Source: G963663365 sp963663365 (GTDB lineage Bacteria > Hinthialibacterota > Hinthialibacteria > Hinthialibacterales > G963663365). From it: DNA of 64,000 bases. The first letter of the stretch is position 1; each line of letters begins with the position of its first letter. The notes beneath the pieces were generated by a model, which was given only the letters and a program-made list of their open reading frames with translations, made no database searches and was not told the DNA's origin. Positions 1-8,417 of the stretch are shown piece after piece. A program made the position numbers and the translations under genes. The stretch spans positions 744,001 through 808,000 of the forward strand of contig CAXXIH010000004.1 of the NCBI GenBank assembly GCA_963663365.2. Reading direction: 5' to 3'.

Positions 1-297
1 TCCGGTGTGGAATATCAAAACGATGCCTGGGCTCGGGCATTCTCCAAAATTCTCCCCCAAATCCGTTACTACCGCACCTGGGGTGACTGCTATGGCTGGA
101 CCTTGCTCTTACAGGGCCACGTCGATGTCGTATTCGATCCCGGCCTCAAACCCTGGGACAGGGGACCATTAGAAATTTTGGTAAAAGAAGCCGGCGGAGA
201 ATTTCATTACCAGCTGGCCTCGGATACGGACGACATCGTGAATTGTCTGGGAGCCAATCCCGCGCTAATGGAGCAAATTCGGGCTCATTTCGATTGA
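1..297 (+). CDS. Inositol-monophosphatase-family phosphatase, C-terminal part (5' end outside window)
   Basis: The reading frame is open from the first base of the window to a TGA at 295-297, so only the last 98 residues are visible. They carry the C-terminal signature of the inositol monophosphatase superfamily: WGDCYG, then GHVDVVFDPGLKPWD, where the Asp of the PWD stretch is a metal ligand in the family, followed by an EAGG turn. The LKPWD form is common in histidinol-phosphatase-type (HisN-like) members, so histidinol phosphate or another sugar or inositol phosphate is the likely substrate. Specificity cannot be settled from this fragment. The next gene starts 77 bases later on the same strand. 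Confidence 0.8.
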   Translation, partial: SGVEYQNDAWARAFSKILPQIRYYRTWGDCYGWTLLLQGHVDVVFDPGLKPWDRGPLEILVKEAGGEFHYQLASDTDDIVNCLGANPALMEQIRAHFD

Positions 298-374
298 ACA
301 CCGAAACATACACTTGCGGCGGAACGTTCTAAATCTATCTTGACCTTTCAATCTTTTTGCTGGGTAGGAACACC

Positions 375-1904
375 ATGCCAATTATTCTCTCCGTTACGCT
401 TGGTTTGTTTTGCCTTTTTTTCTCCGCTTGCGGCTCGGAAAACTCCGGCTCTATGTCCGCTGCGAGCACTTCCGAATCCGTTATTTCCAAACTGGAAATG
501 CCATCGCGTCTTCAAAGAGCCAATGACGAAATCCAAGTCTTTAACACTGTGGCCCGGATTGTAGGCGCTGAGCCGCTTCCCGCCGATGCCATTTCCGGTA
601 TTTCAACCGCAGAAAACCCGCTGGCCGCAGCCGAATCGCTCCAACAACAAGTTCTCACGGAAATCAGCCGCCGCATCGATACACACTGGGTTCCGGAAAA
701 TATCTATATCGTCTTTAATCCGCTGCCATGGGACCGTGACGCTTTGGTCACTTTAGATCTGACTGAAGACTTCGGAGACAAAAAACTCGAAACCGTTTAC
801 GTCTTCGATATGCAGGAACTCATCCAACCATCCCAGTCGCATCGCCGGGCCGATGGACACCGAGTAATCGGCTTTGTTGCCAAACAAGTTCCGGCTTGGG
901 GGTGGGCGGCTTACTTTCTCTTTACCAATGTCACATTGTTGGACAAGCCCCTATCTACCATCGAAACCAAAACTCTGAATGACGGGACACGCACCATTAC
1001 CAACAGTGAAATTAAAATCAGCGAACCGATTCTGAACGAGCGATTTGAGATTTTCCATATTCCCAATGCGCGCCAATGGCTGAAAGATCCGGGTTTGGTA
1101 ATTGCCTGGCAGGATACGGATGGACAGCAAGCACCGTCCGATATCAAATCCACAATCCACTACCATGCCCGCGGCCCGGCCTATGCCATGATGCGTAAAA
1201 CATGGAATCACAAACCTTCGGCTTATGCTGTAGATGCCTATGTATTTAATGAATTACCCCAAGTTTCGTTATCGTTTTTGACAATCCCGCAAACCGAGGG
1301 CGAATTCAACATCGAATTGGCCCCGGCATTAAAACCATCTCTGCAGGAAAAAAATCAACCATGCCGGGATCTAGGCGCAATCGATATCGCTGATGAGCAG
1401 GGGGGCTTCCTGCTCATGCGCAATGAGGATACAAAAATCGAATTCGACAACGAACGCATTAAACTGAGTATTCCCGGCGATTCCGCGCAGCAGCAAGTAG
1501 CGCTTCTGCCGCATGCCGCCACCGAAAGCGCTTTGACTTTGCGCAAACGCACGCTTGAGTTTTTACACCCCGTGCATGTCCTTAAAACTGACAGTCATGA
1601 AGGCCCCTATAGCCCGCATAAAATACGCTATGAAGAAACCGAAAAGAACATACGCTTTTTCCCTATGCTCGGAATTACGCCGGAAGAAGTCACCGCAGAA
1701 ATCCCCAGCATCGACAAAAACGGTGACCTTGTCTTGACTCTTAAAGAACAGGCCGGACAAGAATACACGGCAACAGTGCGGCTGGTACGCAATATCATCG
1801 CCGTTGATGGGAAGGCGGTTGAACTGCAAAATCGGATAGAACTTCCACTTGCCGCCGGTGAGCGCAAAACTGTACGCCTGCGTCTGGCTCCTGAATCGAA
1901 ATAA
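375..1904 (+). CDS. Lipoprotein with GH38 (alpha-mannosidase) C-terminal-like region
   Basis: The ATG at 375 opens a lipoprotein signal (MPIILSVTLGLFCLFFSAC) with the lipobox Cys near residue 19. A TTG 18 bases upstream in frame would put charged residues before this signal and is less likely. After a short helical stretch the protein has VFNPLPWDRDALVTL, which resembles the start of the C-terminal beta domain of GH38 alpha-mannosidases. Further beta-rich sequence follows to the end. No N-terminal GH38 catalytic domain with its Asp nucleophile is present in these 509 residues, so this is a stand-alone beta-sandwich lipoprotein, perhaps sugar-binding. It ends 9 bases before argS and probably shares its transcript. 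The family assignment rests on one motif and general length. Confidence 0.5.
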   Translation: MPIILSVTLGLFCLFFSACGSENSGSMSAASTSESVISKLEMPSRLQRANDEIQVFNTVARIVGAEPLPADAISGISTAENPLAAAESLQQQVLTEISRRIDTHWVPENIYIVFNPLPWDRDALVTLDLTEDFGDKKLETVYVFDMQELIQPSQSHRRADGHRVIGFVAKQVPAWGWAAYFLFTNVTLLDKPLSTIETKTLNDGTRTITNSEIKISEPILNERFEIFHIPNARQWLKDPGLVIAWQDTDGQQAPSDIKSTIHYHARGPAYAMMRKTWNHKPSAYAVDAYVFNELPQVSLSFLTIPQTEGEFNIELAPALKPSLQEKNQPCRDLGAIDIADEQGGFLLMRNEDTKIEFDNERIKLSIPGDSAQQQVALLPHAATESALTLRKRTLEFLHPVHVLKTDSHEGPYSPHKIRYEETEKNIRFFPMLGITPEEVTAEIPSIDKNGDLVLTLKEQAGQEYTATVRLVRNIIAVDGKAVELQNRIELPLAAGERKTVRLRLAPESK

Positions 1905-1913
1905 ACAAATAGC

Positions 1914-3629
1914 ATGAAACAACTTCTTAAAGTACTCGATCAACGCGCCCGGGAGGGCATGAAACAAGCATTGGAAATTGAAGCCGATCCGGTTGTACGT
2001 ACGGCTGATGAACGTTTTGGCGATTATCAAATCAACGGCATCATGCCGTTAGCCAAAAAGCAACGCACCAATCCCCGCGAATTTGCGGCCAAAGTTTTGG
2101 AAAAATTGCAGATAGATGATATCTGCGAACCTCCGGAAATCGCCGGGCCGGGTTTTATCAATCTGACCCTGCGTAGCGATGCGCTGGGCGTGGAGATCGG
2201 CAAGGCCGCGGCCGATGTACGCGGCGGGATCGAGCCGGTCGACAATCCCCAAACCATCGTTATCGATTATTCCAGCCCCAATGTCTCCAAACAGATGCAT
2301 GTCGGCCATCTGCGCAGCACAATCATCGGCGATGCAATTTACCGCGTGCAAAAATTCATGGGGCATAATGTCATTGGCGACAACCATATCGGCGACTGGG
2401 GCACACAATTCGGATTGCTGATTGTCGGCTACCGGCGTTTCGGCGATGAAGAACGGCTACAGCAAGGCTCAATCGCCGAACTCGAGAACCTCTACCGTCA
2501 GGCCAATGCCTTGGCCAAAGAGGATGAAGCCGCTGCCGAAGAAGCCCGCCGCGAACTCGCCAAACTCCAAAGCGGCGATGAAACCAATCACGCGCTTTGG
2601 GAACGATTTATTGAGGCTTCCAAAAATCATCTAAATGCGGTCTATGAACGGTTGGGCGTGAAATTCGATACCTGGCATGGTGAAAGTTTCTACCATGACC
2701 GTTTGCCGGGCGTGGTCGAAGACCTCAAACAACGCGGTCTGGCCCGCCAAGATCAAGGCGCAATTTGTGTATTTTTCGAAGAAGGCAGCGGTCTTGAAGA
2801 ACAACCGTTTCTAATTCAGAAGAGCGATGGCGCCTATCTTTATTCCACAACGGATTTGGCAACACTCGCTCACCGGCAGGAAACGTACAGCCCGGACCGT
2901 ATCATCTATGTTGTCGATAAACGCCAATCGCTTCATTTCCGCCAGCTGTTCTCCGTAGCGGAAAAACTCGGCTACCGGTCTCAACTCGAGCACGTCGGTT
3001 TCGGCACCATCTTAGGTGAGGATGGCCGCCCCATTAAAACCCGGGAGGGCGCGCCCGTTCAGCTCGCTGATCTTCTGGATGAGGCCGAAAGCCGGGCATT
3101 GGCCGTGGTTAAAGAAAAACTTGCGCATATCGCCGATGAAGATTTGCAGCCTATCGCCAAAGCCGTGGGCATCGGCGCGGTCAAATACGCGGATCTCTCC
3201 CAAAACCGCAACAGCGATTACAAATTCGAATGGTCAAAACTCTTGGCTTTCGACGGCAACACCGGCCCGTATCTGATGTATGCCTTGGTGCGTATCCATT
3301 CCATATTCCGCAATATGACCAAAACAAATTGGACGCATGATGGCTCCCCCGTCGCGCTAAACGATCCCGCCGAGTTGGGATTGGCAAAAGTCTTATCGCG
3401 GATGCCCGATGTTTTGGATCAAGTGGCGGAATCTTGTTATCCCCATAACTTGTGCGATTACTTGTATGAGCTCTCGCGCCGTTTCTCGGTCTTTTACGAG
3501 AATTGCCCGGTTTTGCAGGCAGAAGACGACGCCACACGTAACAACCGTCTGGCCCTGTGCCGTCTCACCGAACGGCATCTCGAAATCGGCCTCCGCTGCC
3601 TGGGCATCGAAACATTAGAGCGCATGTAA
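1914..3629 (+). CDS. argS: Arginyl-tRNA synthetase
   Basis: Cytoplasmic class I aminoacyl-tRNA synthetase that charges tRNA-Arg. The 571-residue length is normal. An N-terminal Arg-tRNA synthetase domain precedes SSPNVSKQMHVGHLRST near residue 125, where HVGH is the HIGH motif. The DNH.GDWGTQFG block follows, typical of ArgS. A KMSKS-loop equivalent, GRPIKTREG, lies near residue 371. The anticodon-binding DALR domain ends in the usual short Arg-Met tail. Start ATG 1914 follows the lipoprotein stop by 9 bases. Confidence 0.97.
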   Translation: MKQLLKVLDQRAREGMKQALEIEADPVVRTADERFGDYQINGIMPLAKKQRTNPREFAAKVLEKLQIDDICEPPEIAGPGFINLTLRSDALGVEIGKAAADVRGGIEPVDNPQTIVIDYSSPNVSKQMHVGHLRSTIIGDAIYRVQKFMGHNVIGDNHIGDWGTQFGLLIVGYRRFGDEERLQQGSIAELENLYRQANALAKEDEAAAEEARRELAKLQSGDETNHALWERFIEASKNHLNAVYERLGVKFDTWHGESFYHDRLPGVVEDLKQRGLARQDQGAICVFFEEGSGLEEQPFLIQKSDGAYLYSTTDLATLAHRQETYSPDRIIYVVDKRQSLHFRQLFSVAEKLGYRSQLEHVGFGTILGEDGRPIKTREGAPVQLADLLDEAESRALAVVKEKLAHIADEDLQPIAKAVGIGAVKYADLSQNRNSDYKFEWSKLLAFDGNTGPYLMYALVRIHSIFRNMTKTNWTHDGSPVALNDPAELGLAKVLSRMPDVLDQVAESCYPHNLCDYLYELSRRFSVFYENCPVLQAEDDATRNNRLALCRLTERHLEIGLRCLGIETLERM

Positions 3630-3654
3630 CCAACAAAAGCCTTAGTCCTTTTAT

Positions 3655-3777
3655 AAGCCGCTGGTTATTCCAAGCTAAACATGTATTTGTTTGCAGGGTG
3701 CTGCCCCGATAAATCCTTCGTACACACTCCGAAATCGTGAGCCGGTAGGCTTCTTGCCCACCCCGTTACCCGGGCGC
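3655..3777 (+). repeat. Dispersed mosaic repeat, copy 1 (abuts and enters the following gene's 3' end)
   Basis: Three modules found elsewhere in the window occur in series. First is the TAAGCTAAACATGTAT-type joint (here CAAGCTAAACATGTAT), then GCAGGGTGCTG, then the core GAAATCGTGAGCCGGTAGG. The segment ends in CCCGTTACCCGGGCG, a variant of the GGGGTACCCGGGCG module seen near 26765, 50920, 53480 and 56490. The last module contains the stop codon of the minus-strand gene that ends at 3766. Confidence 0.8.
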
Positions 3778-4809
3778 TTCCCCGTCCACACGAACCACTT
3801 GCTTTTTGAGCGCCGATTGCCGGATAGCCTCCATAATCGCCATCACTCTACGGGCATGAGGTGGCGGCACCATCAGTGGCACGCCTGTTTCCATCGCTTC
3901 TGCAAGATTCTGGTAAAATAAAATCCCTTCCGGACGAATAGCCTCCGGAAGTTCATGTTGGCTTTCAAGCACTTCTCGCACCGCCGCATCTTTAGCCTTG
4001 GTACTGCGTAGTACCGCCGGGCTCTTATCGCTCTCCATTAAAATCGAGCCTTCTTCACCAACGATATACCAACGTGGAAAACTGTGCGGTGAGATACGGG
4101 AATTCTCGGCTTTAACATTTAAACCATTCGCATAGGTCAAACTCGCAAAATAAGCGGTCTCCACTTCATTCGACCACACGGCGGTTTTTGTCTCCGCATA
4201 CACGCCCGCAATCGGATCGGGGGCAAGCAACAAAAGCTGATCGATATCATGCGGCACACAATCGAATATCACGCCGCCCCCATAGGCTTTTTCCTGCCGC
4301 CAGCTGGGATGAAACTCTTGGGCCGGATAATTCAAAGTCGAATCGAGACGAACTCGACGTGATTCAATACCCAACACCTTCCCGACCGCACCTTCAGCCA
4401 AAAGTTTCTGCACACACATAAAACCCGGCTCCCAACGCCGGTTTTGAAACATCGTTACCAGACGTCCCTTGGTGCGGCCTGCCTCCAAAATCCGGTCCGT
4501 GCCCGCCAAATCGAGCGCCATCGGCTTATCGATCAACAGTTCTTTGCCCGCTTCCAACGACTTAATGGCAATACGTTCGTGGCTCGCGGTGGGCGCGGTG
4601 ATAACCACCAGCTGAACACGTGCATCCAGCAGAAAATCGCCAAGTTCGCTATAGGTTTTAATTCCTGCAATGCGTTCCTCCGCCAATGCGCGGCGGGCGG
4701 GTGTTGGATCGCAGCCGGCCACAACTTCAAACGCTGAAACTTCCTGAATACAGGGAAGATGGATGTCCAGACCGCTTTTTCCTAAACCGACAATACCGAT
4801 ACCAATCAT
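3766..4809 (-). CDS. Gfo/Idh/MocA-family oxidoreductase
   Basis: NAD(P)-dependent sugar or inositol dehydrogenase-like protein, 347 residues. The N-terminal Rossmann fold starts with GIGIVGLGKSGLDIH, and the EKP-type catalytic motif appears as DKPMALDL near residue 95. The C-terminal alpha/beta domain shows GGGVIFDCVPHDIDQLL, with the conserved Asp-His pair. There is no signal peptide, so it is cytoplasmic, unlike the exported relative at 17829-19049. It is the last gene of a three-gene operon after the MFS transporter (25-base gap), which suggests oxidation of an imported or modified sugar derivative. Its last codons and stop lie inside a dispersed repeat module. Confidence 0.9.
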   Translation of the reverse strand: MIGIGIVGLGKSGLDIHLPCIQEVSAFEVVAGCDPTPARRALAEERIAGIKTYSELGDFLLDARVQLVVITAPTASHERIAIKSLEAGKELLIDKPMALDLAGTDRILEAGRTKGRLVTMFQNRRWEPGFMCVQKLLAEGAVGKVLGIESRRVRLDSTLNYPAQEFHPSWRQEKAYGGGVIFDCVPHDIDQLLLLAPDPIAGVYAETKTAVWSNEVETAYFASLTYANGLNVKAENSRISPHSFPRWYIVGEEGSILMESDKSPAVLRSTKAKDAAVREVLESQHELPEAIRPEGILFYQNLAEAMETGVPLMVPPPHARRVMAIMEAIRQSALKKQVVRVDGEAPG

Positions 4810-4834
4810 TTTTCTGTTCCAATCCCCGAAAAGA

Positions 4835-6160
4835 TTAAGCAGCTGGTGCGCGACGGTGCGTCCACCAATGGTAGATAATTATAAGGAGCAACATGCCTGT
4901 CGCCGCCAAACTCATATACACACATAAAATCTTAAACGGTTCTAGACTTTGGTAGCGATCATAGAGCCGTCCGATGACTTCTTCTTGCACAACCGAACCG
5001 ATGCTGCCGATACCATTAATAATCCCGACCGCGGTCAATGCATCGCGCCGGCCTGCGATAGAGATCGCACCGGCCCCGTTCAAAATACTGTCCGGGCCAT
5101 AGAGCATAAATCCGACCAGTCCATACAAACACGCCAGCCCAAATGCGCTATAGGAGCCATAAAGAACCACCAACACATAGGCCAAGGTCATGCCGATTGT
5201 CATCAGCAGACACAGCAAACGCCAGTTGCCCTTAAAAACCCTATCCAGCGCCCAACCGGCAATAAGCACACCGGCAACTCCCGCCCAGTCAAAAATTGTT
5301 GAGTAATAGGCTGCAAGATCGCCGCTTAGTTGGAACTCGCTTTGTGAAAGGAAATACGGAAGCCAAGAGTCTAAAGAATATCGAAGGAATTTAAGTGTAA
5401 AATACGTCATTCCCATAAGCAAAATGACTGGATTACAGAGAACATGAATATAACCCCTAAACGTAGTCTCTTGGTATACTTTGCCCTTTTCGTCTTCCTC
5501 ATCGTCATGAGTAACAATCGGATCCAAACCAACATCTTCTGGACGGTTCCGGTGTAAAAAATAAAACAAGAGCCAGATTAATCCCATACCCACTGAGCAT
5601 GCCCAAAATGCGCTTCGCCAGCCGATATACCCCAACATAAATCCCGCCAGAAGTTTCACCCCTACATTGCCAAGCAGATAATTCGTGGACCAAACCCCCA
5701 TAATCCGCCCGCGTTCTTCTTTACGCAGCCAATGAGCCACACCGCCGACATTGCCCGGCCAACCGCTGGCTTGCGCGAAGCCGTTGAGGATCATAAAGCC
5801 GATAAACGTCTCGTATGAATTCGAAAAGCCGAAAACAATATTACAGCCTAATGAAATCGCCATGCCGGTTAGCAAGAGCAGGCGCGGACCAAGTTTCCTC
5901 CCTAAAAGACCATTCAAAAACTGCCCGGCCATATAACAAATCAAAAAAGCCGTCCAAATATGGGCAAGTTCGGTGGCGTTAAGCGAGAACTCATCGCCGA
6001 TGGTTTTTTTGCAAACCGAATAGCCCTTACGGCAAAGGTAATAGCCCGCGTAGCTAAGGTAGGTGGCAATTAAGATTCGCCATCGCCAATAAATTTGTTC
6101 CTTTTGCAATGGCGGCAGAGCAGATGCTTCTGCCTCGTTTTGACCGGATGTGCCGCTCAT
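4835..6160 (-). CDS. MFS transporter, organophosphate:phosphate antiporter (OPA/GlpT-UhpC) type
   Basis: Inner-membrane permease of 441 residues with about twelve hydrophobic segments. The N-terminal region YYLCRKGYSVCKK and the following FLICYMAGQFLNGLLGRKLG match the OPA family layout (GlpT, UhpT, UhpC), where the first helices carry the conserved YxxR and the loop 2-3 signature. WPGNVGGVAHWLRKEERG is the family stretch around helix 4-5. The substrate is probably a phosphorylated sugar or polyol, but specificity residues cannot be judged here. It lies between the aminotransferase gene (22-base gap) and the Gfo/Idh/MocA gene (25-base gap) in one operon. Confidence 0.85.
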   Translation of the reverse strand: MSGTSGQNEAEASALPPLQKEQIYWRWRILIATYLSYAGYYLCRKGYSVCKKTIGDEFSLNATELAHIWTAFLICYMAGQFLNGLLGRKLGPRLLLLTGMAISLGCNIVFGFSNSYETFIGFMILNGFAQASGWPGNVGGVAHWLRKEERGRIMGVWSTNYLLGNVGVKLLAGFMLGYIGWRSAFWACSVGMGLIWLLFYFLHRNRPEDVGLDPIVTHDDEEDEKGKVYQETTFRGYIHVLCNPVILLMGMTYFTLKFLRYSLDSWLPYFLSQSEFQLSGDLAAYYSTIFDWAGVAGVLIAGWALDRVFKGNWRLLCLLMTIGMTLAYVLVVLYGSYSAFGLACLYGLVGFMLYGPDSILNGAGAISIAGRRDALTAVGIINGIGSIGSVVQEEVIGRLYDRYQSLEPFKILCVYMSLAATGMLLLIIIYHWWTHRRAPAA

Positions 6161-6182
6161 ATCCGTCTCCCTTAAAGGTAAG

Positions 6183-7352
6183 TTAAAGGGCCGCCATAAC
6201 CTCGCTAACAGCCCAAATCAAATAATCCACTTCTCGATCCTCAAATCCGGGGAAAATCGGCAAACCAAAAAGCTCACGCGCCACACGTTCCATAACCGGG
6301 CAGGGCGCATGTTCTCCCACGGCTTTTTGAATCACTCGGAAGTCATACCACGGCTCGTACTGAAATGAGGTTTCAATTCCATAATCGTCGCCCAGACGTT
6401 TTCTTACTTCGTTTCGCACGCTCCCGGAGGTTTGAGATTTGTCCCCGAATACATTTTCATCCAGACGGCAGGGGTACATGTGGTAGACATGGGTCACGCC
6501 CTCCGGTTCAGGCGGAACCACAAAGCCTTCGATACGGCCTAGAGCCTCCGACATACGGCGGCCGATCCGGCGGCGTGAGGCATTGACCGTCTCCAGCCGT
6601 TTCAGCTGTTCGATCCCAACCGCGCATTGCGCCGCCGAAAGACGGTAATTTGAGCCCGCATCGTACTCGTGATCGTAATTACGAATCGCCCGCGCCCGGT
6701 CAGCGTATTCCTTATTGATGGTTGTCAGCATCCCGCCCTCGCCCAGGGTGCTGATGTTTTTTTGCGATTGAAAACTAAAACAGGAAATATCCGCCCAAGC
6801 GCCGCACTTGGTCTGACGAAATGCCGCGCCCAATGAATGTGCGGCATCATCGACTACCGGAATGCCGTGTTTGGAGCCGATCTCCATGACCGCTTCCGGA
6901 TCGATGGGAAGCCCGGCGTAGTCAATCACGTAGATGGCTCTGGTCTTTGGCGTGATTTGCCGCTCCAATCGGCTCAAGTCGGCGTTAAGCGATCCATATT
7001 CGATATCGACAGGCACCGGACGCGCTCCCGCAATGACAATCGGTAGCACTGTCGCCTTAAAAGTAAGCGCTGTGATGAGGACTTCGTCTCCCGGACCGAT
7101 ATCCAGAATCCGCGTAGCCAGCTCCAAGGCCGTGCCCCCGGAACTTACCGAGATGGCATGGGGGACATCCGTATACGCGGCGAACTGCTCCTCAAAATCC
7201 ACGATCTCAGGAGAACGCCGATCTAGCGGACGGCGCTTTTCGGCGGCGTCACGGACCATACGGACCAAAACTTCCTCTTCTTCCGGTCCGTAAATCGCAC
7301 CGGTATAGGGCCAAGGGATTTCGTATTCTTTGGGTGTAAATGAAGAATTCAT
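6183..7352 (-). CDS. DegT/DnrJ/EryC1/StrS-family PLP aminotransferase
   Basis: Sugar aminotransferase or related PLP enzyme of about 389 residues. Visible landmarks are SGGTALELA for phosphate binding, the VVDDAAHSLGA segment whose Asp contacts the pyridine ring, and SFQSQKNISTLGEGG, whose Lys forms the Schiff base. C-terminal residues fit the family. The ATG at 7352 (MNSSFTPKEYEIPW) is preferred, because a GTG at 7370 would only add six residues. It is the first gene of a minus-strand operon with the OPA-type transporter and a Gfo/Idh/MocA dehydrogenase. An amino-sugar or aminocyclitol route is a reasonable inference, but the product is not identifiable. Confidence 0.9.
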   Translation of the reverse strand: MNSSFTPKEYEIPWPYTGAIYGPEEEEVLVRMVRDAAEKRRPLDRRSPEIVDFEEQFAAYTDVPHAISVSSGGTALELATRILDIGPGDEVLITALTFKATVLPIVIAGARPVPVDIEYGSLNADLSRLERQITPKTRAIYVIDYAGLPIDPEAVMEIGSKHGIPVVDDAAHSLGAAFRQTKCGAWADISCFSFQSQKNISTLGEGGMLTTINKEYADRARAIRNYDHEYDAGSNYRLSAAQCAVGIEQLKRLETVNASRRRIGRRMSEALGRIEGFVVPPEPEGVTHVYHMYPCRLDENVFGDKSQTSGSVRNEVRKRLGDDYGIETSFQYEPWYDFRVIQKAVGEHAPCPVMERVARELFGLPIFPGFEDREVDYLIWAVSEVMAAL

Positions 7353-7490
7353 GGTTTCAGCTCGAATCACAACTCAAATTTGACTGCAATGTAAATGAAA
7401 TGAAGTGTCTAGTATGTCAAAGACTGCTCCCAAAAACAGCCGGAGATTTGCAATCCACCTCTTCCTCCCCGGCAACCATCTGCCGGACAT

Positions 7491-7528
7491 ACAAAACGGG
7501 CGGGACCGTCATTCCAGTCCCGCCCGTT
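7491..7528 (-). terminator. Rho-independent terminator of the pseudopilin gene
   Basis: On the minus strand a 12-bp perfect stem (AACGGGCGGGAC paired with GTCCCGCCCGTT, 10-base loop) is followed by TTTTGT. It lies 30 bases after the stop of the minus-strand pseudopilin at 7559. It also separates that gene from the DegT operon further along the same strand. Confidence 0.85.
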
Positions 7529-7558
7529 CATCAAGTGCTTATCGATGATAATGATTGA

Positions 7559-8140
7559 TTAACGGCCACCTTCGGTGATTCCACCGGGCCCGGCACGCAG
7601 AATATCGCCGGTGCTTGTCAAGCCGTTTGATGAATCGTACAGAATATGACCGCCTTCGCAGGCCCATACTTTCTTATCCGGACCTTGGGAGACAAAGGCA
7701 TAACGCAAACGGTTCGGATCCATATTTAAGTAGTTGCCCACCGTCTGCAGAAATGAGAAATGGGAAAAGCCTGGTTTGGCAATCCAGCTATCGTAAGTCA
7801 CATAAGTCGGGCAGCTTTTGCTTACACTGGTTTTGTCCAAATCGCCGAAAGGATCATAAGGAAGCCCGCTGATATAGGCAATCGGAGTAGTCAAGGCAAT
7901 CCAACGCCGGTCGATGGGATCGTTTCCATGGGGATTATGATCTGTCCATGGATAAGAAGTGTTATCCAAATAGTACATTTCCAGACAATCGGCAAAACTT
8001 TTTTGGTCGGAATGCACACGGGCGATCTTGGCTCGGACCTGGGCATTTAGAAAATTCGGAACGGCAATCGCCGCAAGAATTCCAATAATGGCAACAACAA
8101 TAAGCAACTCAATCAATGTAAAACCTTTGGAAATACGCAA
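7559..8140 (-). CDS. Type IV pilin-like / type II secretion pseudopilin (GFTLIE class)
   Basis: Exported pseudopilin of about 193 residues. The TTG at 8140 is chosen because AGGAGAAGGAG lies 7 bases upstream. It gives a short prepilin leader, MRISKG, ending at the peptidase site before FTLIELLIVVAIIG. Farther starts up to 8179 would add an odd Tyr/Arg-rich extension. The hydrophobic helix is followed by NFLNAQVRAKIARV and a globular domain with GxDKK-type ends. The same layout occurs at 11934-12545 and 17126-17671. No pilus assembly genes lie nearby. It probably sits in the periplasm or at the surface after processing by a prepilin peptidase encoded elsewhere. Confidence 0.88.
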   Translation of the reverse strand: MRISKGFTLIELLIVVAIIGILAAIAVPNFLNAQVRAKIARVHSDQKSFADCLEMYYLDNTSYPWTDHNPHGNDPIDRRWIALTTPIAYISGLPYDPFGDLDKTSVSKSCPTYVTYDSWIAKPGFSHFSFLQTVGNYLNMDPNRLRYAFVSQGPDKKVWACEGGHILYDSSNGLTSTGDILRAGPGGITEGGR

Positions 8141-8334
8141 TATCAAACTCCTTCTCCTACCATAATAAACCACTAACACGGGGCTAAAACTATATCAGCT
8201 ATTTTTAGAAAATTGAAAGTGGCGAAAATTGCGGAAATCTTCCCATTTTTCCATCCACACAATCCGCTCTCTGTATAGAAAAGGCTTCTAGACGCCCATC
8301 TTATAAATAGTCAGGAAAGGGCGAGATGAATCTA

Positions 8335-8412
8335 ATTTTCCCCTCTCTACTTTCTCAACGCCGCGGCGGCCTAACGGCTCCCCCGGTGCGCTTTCGTGAT
8401 TCATAGACTCAG
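8335..8412 (+). repeat. Dispersed mosaic repeat, fragment
   Basis: CTCTCTACTTTCTC followed by an imperfect GCCGCGGCGGC hairpin, GCCTAACGGCTCCCCCGG and TTTCGTGATTCA. The first module recurs near 21135, 26745, 50760 and 53455. The last is a fragment of the CACGAAGGCACGAA-type module seen on the minus strand near 10770-10805 and 56352-56400. Confidence 0.65.
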
Positions 8413-8417
8413 AATCT

